Assembly: GCA_030837305.1 (NCBI GenBank)
Contig: JAUPKT010000209.1
Coordinates: 1-7,765 of the forward strand
Reading direction: 5' to 3'
Origin: Thermodesulfobacteriota bacterium
GTDB taxonomy: Bacteria > Desulfobacterota > Desulfomonilia > Desulfomonilales > Desulfomonilaceae
Length of the DNA: 7,765 nucleotides
Shown here: one piece after another, positions 5,833 to 7,765 of the stretch
How positions within the stretch are numbered: the stretch's first letter is position 1
Layout of the letters: each line of letters begins with the position of its first letter
Notes under the pieces: model-generated
Databases searched by the model: none
What the model saw: the letters and a program-made list of their open reading frames with translations, nothing else
What the model was told of the DNA's origin: nothing
Translations under genes and position numbers: made by a program

Positions 5833-6512
5833 GCATCATCACTATGGAAAAGGTCACGAAGACTTACAATCCAGGCAAGTCCAACGAGTTTGTCGCTCTC
5901 AACGAGATCTCAACAAAGATAAGTTCTCGACAGTCTACCATCCTGGCCGGGCCCAGTGGATCGGGAAAGACCACACTGCTCTCACTTGTAGGCCTTATGA
6001 ATCGGCCAAGCTCTGGAAGAATCACCATTCTCGGGAAGGAAACAACTCTCCTTTCGGAGAACTTCAGGACTTTGTTTCGCCGAAAACACATGGGATTCAT
6101 CTTTCAGCACTTTCAGTTGATCACTGATTTGACTGTCAAGGACAACCTCGATCTCGTACTCTATCCGGAGGGGGTGCCTTTCAACACGATAAGAGAACGG
6201 CGGACCACATTGCTGGAGCGGTTTGGCTTGATCGACAAGGCGGCTGAGAAAGCTTCGGTTCTGTCCGGCGGCGAGCAGCAACGGCTCGCCATAGCTAGGG
6301 CTCTCATGAACGATCCCCCAATCCTACTTGTGGATGAACCGACTGCGCATCTCGATACTGCGCTGTCTCAGCATGTGATTTCTCTGTTTCAGCATCTGAA
6401 GAACGAGGGTAAGACCCTCTTGATAGCGTCGCACGATCCACTCGTCCTCACAAGCGTCCTCGCAGAAACGGTAATTCATCTTCGCGACGGGCACATAATG
6501 CGGCAGGTGTGA
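5829..6512 (+). CDS. ABC transporter ATP-binding protein, LolD/MacB type
   Basis: 227 residues from the GTG at 5829, which overlaps the permease stop (GTGA) and has GAGGAGG at 5812-5818 about 10 nt upstream; an ATG at 5844 is a weaker alternative. A reading from further upstream would run into the permease. All core motifs are intact: Walker A G41-P-S-G-S-G-K-T48, Q-loop F-Q93, signature L-S-G-G-E-Q at 145-150, Walker B I-L-L-V-D-E170, D-loop L-D at 175-176 and switch His202. The P-T-A-H-L-D stretch and the compact length are typical of LolD/MacB-class ATPases that pair with FtsX-type permeases. The protein works as a cytoplasmic dimer driving the permease encoded just before. The downstream gene begins directly after its stop codon. 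Confidence 0.9.
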   Translation: MSIITMEKVTKTYNPGKSNEFVALNEISTKISSRQSTILAGPSGSGKTTLLSLVGLMNRPSSGRITILGKETTLLSENFRTLFRRKHMGFIFQHFQLITDLTVKDNLDLVLYPEGVPFNTIRERRTTLLERFGLIDKAAEKASVLSGGEQQRLAIARALMNDPPILLVDEPTAHLDTALSQHVISLFQHLKNEGKTLLIASHDPLVLTSVLAETVIHLRDGHIMRQV

Positions 6513-7547
6513 ATGATCTGGAACTCCTGGGTCCTGGGATTGATCATCGGTCAAGTAGCCACGACTGCTATCAATGCCATTGCATTCGCGAATGCGCTAA
6601 GGATCGTACTTAATTGGGATACCACATCAATGTCTCCAATGCAGTTGGAGATGGAGCACCGTTCTGAGTTGATCGCCGCGATTATTTCATGGAGCATGCT
6701 TTTTCAAGCTTTTTCTCTTATAGTTTTCGAGATAACTGCTAGATCTCTGGCTCCTTTCATTCCTGGAGCGATGTGCACAGTGGGCATACTTGAGGCTCAG
6801 CCTCTAGGTTGGCCGGTTCTCTTTCTAAAGATGGCGGCGATATACTTTTACGGATGGTGGATAGTCCTTAACTACTTGGACAACCAGGTGGAAGGCTTTC
6901 CCCTCACCATGTTGAAAAGCTGGTATTTGATTATGCTCTTCCCCCTGATTCTAACAGACCTTCTCTTGCAGATCGCCTTCTTCACCGGACTTGATCCTGC
7001 GATAATAACATCCTGCTGCGGGGTTGTGTTCGAGGTTGAGGGGGAAGGATTCGGCTCCTCGGTCGCGTCGCTTTCGCCTAAGCTGACAATGGTCGGACTG
7101 TTAGGACTCATAATGGTCTTGCTTTTAATGTCACTTTTGGTGAGGCGAAGGATTACTCCGAGTAGGTGCATTGCGTATGCATTTGGCTCTGCTGCGGGCG
7201 TTGTCCTAGGAATTGCAGGCTCTATCGCTTTCGTTGGGCCGTACGTGTACATGATGCCTGCACTGCACTGCCCATTCATCTTTTTGGACAGGGAACACTA
7301 CAATTACGGGTATTTGGTCTACCTTCCCCTTTTTGCCGCTTCTTTCTTTGGCATGACATTAGGAATTCTCGAGGCGGTCGAGCGTCGATATCAGTCTCTG
7401 GTTATCGTTTCTCACAACTTAAAGTTAAGATACGTGCAGTGGTCAGGTCTATTTTGGTTGGCGTTCCTGGTTTCTGCCTATGCGCCTGTCATCCAATTCT
7501 GGATAGTGACGCAAGGTAAGGCCGACCTGTTTCAAGTGGGGTATTAG
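6513..7547 (+). CDS. Polytopic membrane protein of unknown function with outward-facing Cys
   Basis: 344 residues, with the ATG abutting the ATPase stop (TGAATG) and AGGTG at 6505-6509. Eight hydrophobic helices can be placed (about 8-34, 53-73, 100-119, 135-157, 190-210, 220-243, 267-287 and 309-332). The positive-inside rule (R-R-R at 211-213, R-R-Y-Q and K-L-R near 291-306 in the cytoplasm) puts the loops at 74-99, 158-189 and 244-266 outside. Those loops contain P-G-A-M-C88, S-C168-C169-G and M-M-P-A-L-H252-C253-P-F. These are five of its six Cys/His/Met-type candidate ligands, while C218 is near the inner face. I recognise no named family, although the HCPF loop followed by a Tyr-rich stretch gives the impression of a conserved membrane-protein motif. 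Setting and topology suggest that it receives or offers a metal or thiol partner at the outer face, working with the ABC pair and the flanking NosL proteins. Confidence 0.8.
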   Translation: MIWNSWVLGLIIGQVATTAINAIAFANALRIVLNWDTTSMSPMQLEMEHRSELIAAIISWSMLFQAFSLIVFEITARSLAPFIPGAMCTVGILEAQPLGWPVLFLKMAAIYFYGWWIVLNYLDNQVEGFPLTMLKSWYLIMLFPLILTDLLLQIAFFTGLDPAIITSCCGVVFEVEGEGFGSSVASLSPKLTMVGLLGLIMVLLLMSLLVRRRITPSRCIAYAFGSAAGVVLGIAGSIAFVGPYVYMMPALHCPFIFLDREHYNYGYLVYLPLFAASFFGMTLGILEAVERRYQSLVIVSHNLKLRYVQWSGLFWLAFLVSAYAPVIQFWIVTQGKADLFQVGY

Positions 7548-7549
7548 CG

Positions 7550-7624
7550 TTGGCGAACTACATAGACTATTACTGGATGCCACTAGACAGGACGGTCGAG
7601 TTGCTGTCTCTCGTGGAGGCTTGA
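7550..7624 (+). CDS. Doubtful 24-codon ORF between the membrane protein and the last NosL gene
   Basis: From a TTG at 7550 the frame reads M-A-N-Y-I-D-Y-Y-W-M-P-L-D-R and then T-V-E-L-L-S-L-V-E-A before TGA at 7622-7624. A GTGGGG tract ends about 11 nt before the TTG, which is a marginal ribosome site. It fills the whole gap between the genes on either side and would end 5 nt before the next ATG. It may be a coupling leader peptide, a small membrane-complex subunit, or simply chance; there is no homology I recognise. Confidence 0.2.
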   Translation: MANYIDYYWMPLDRTVELLSLVEA

Positions 7625-7629
7625 CAAAG

Positions 7630-7765
7630 ATGGGAAGAAGATTCTTTCTCACTATTATTGCAGTATTGGCTGGATCGCTTGTTCTTGGTGGTCCGTGGTT
7701 CACTCCAGCAAAAAGCCTAACGTACGCCGGGGCATTTCCCAAACCTGGGAAAGACGATCGTTGCC
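7630..7765 (+). CDS. NosL-like exported protein, N-terminal part (3' partial)
   Basis: The start ATG has GGAGG at 7615-7619 about 10 nt upstream. The 45 visible residues begin with M-G-R-R-F-F-L followed by a hydrophobic stretch to about residue 21, which matches the RRxFL pattern of a Tat signal, as in the tandem-NosL protein. The sequence then runs through a Tyr-Ala-Gly-Ala region to F-P-K-P-G-K-D-D-R-C45, and the next base is C. A Lys/Asp-rich approach ending in R-C, with a following codon beginning with C, is how the CPVCGM copper motif of NosL proteins usually opens. The NosL call rests on this short stretch and on context, and the window ends before the motif is complete. If right, it is the third NosL-family protein of the cluster. 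Confidence 0.6.
   Translation, partial: MGRRFFLTIIAVLAGSLVLGGPWFTPAKSLTYAGAFPKPGKDDRC

Noticed and set aside
6872..7279. 135-codon minus-strand frame opposite the eight-helix protein
   Set aside because: It is an antisense shadow with a low-complexity Ser/Pro/Thr-rich translation; the plus-strand frame shows a consistent helix and charge pattern.
1..7765. CRISPR array, tRNA/rRNA genes, insertion sequence or prophage signs
   Set aside because: I saw no regularly spaced repeats, no recognisable tRNA or rRNA segments, no transposase and no phage genes.

Overview
The window carries a tightly packed, all-plus-strand gene cluster built around NosL-type copper chaperones, ABC transporters and a redox lipoprotein. 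No nitrous oxide reductase (NosZ) gene is present. Base composition looks near 50% GC by eye. The gene content (NosF/NosY/NosL together with NosL repeats, a LolD/FtsX-type ABC pair and a Cys-rich anchored protein) resembles anaerobic Gram-negative bacteria of the Desulfobacterota / former Deltaproteobacteria. That assignment is an impression from gene content, not a database result.

Left block (1-2516): the C-terminal end of a NosF-like ABC ATPase, a NosL lipoprotein fused to a C-terminal cupredoxin-like domain, a six-helix NosY-like ABC permease, and a TlpA/ResA-like thioredoxin lipoprotein. Gaps are 8 nt, 7 nt and a 4-nt overlap, so this is almost certainly one operon that begins upstream of the window. 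It matches the conserved nosF-nosY-nosL accessory module that services copper-site assembly of NosZ, with an added thiol-disulfide protein that could keep chaperone cysteines or copper in the reduced state.

Middle (2517-3357): a likely overlooked gene (2581-3096) for a single-pass, very Cys-rich protein, then about 260 nt without a convincing gene. This gap holds two short palindromes and ends in a strong Shine-Dalgarno sequence.

Right block (3358-7765): a second operon. It encodes a Tat-signal protein with two tandem NosL domains, a small membrane-anchored Pro-rich protein, a MacB/FtsX-type permease, its LolD-type ATPase, an eight-helix membrane protein whose cysteines all map to the predicted outer face, a doubtful 24-codon ORF, and the start of a further NosL-like protein with an RR-type signal peptide that runs off the window. 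Start/stop overlaps (TTG near TGA, GTGA, TGATG, TGAATG) indicate translational coupling.

Taken together, the window encodes at least three separate NosL-family proteins (four NosL domains if the truncated last one is counted) with two ABC systems of different type. My reading is an envelope copper-handling system: a NosFYL arm plus a LolD/FtsX arm dedicated to further NosL proteins. Whether it serves a NosZ encoded nearby or another copper target cannot be decided from this sequence.
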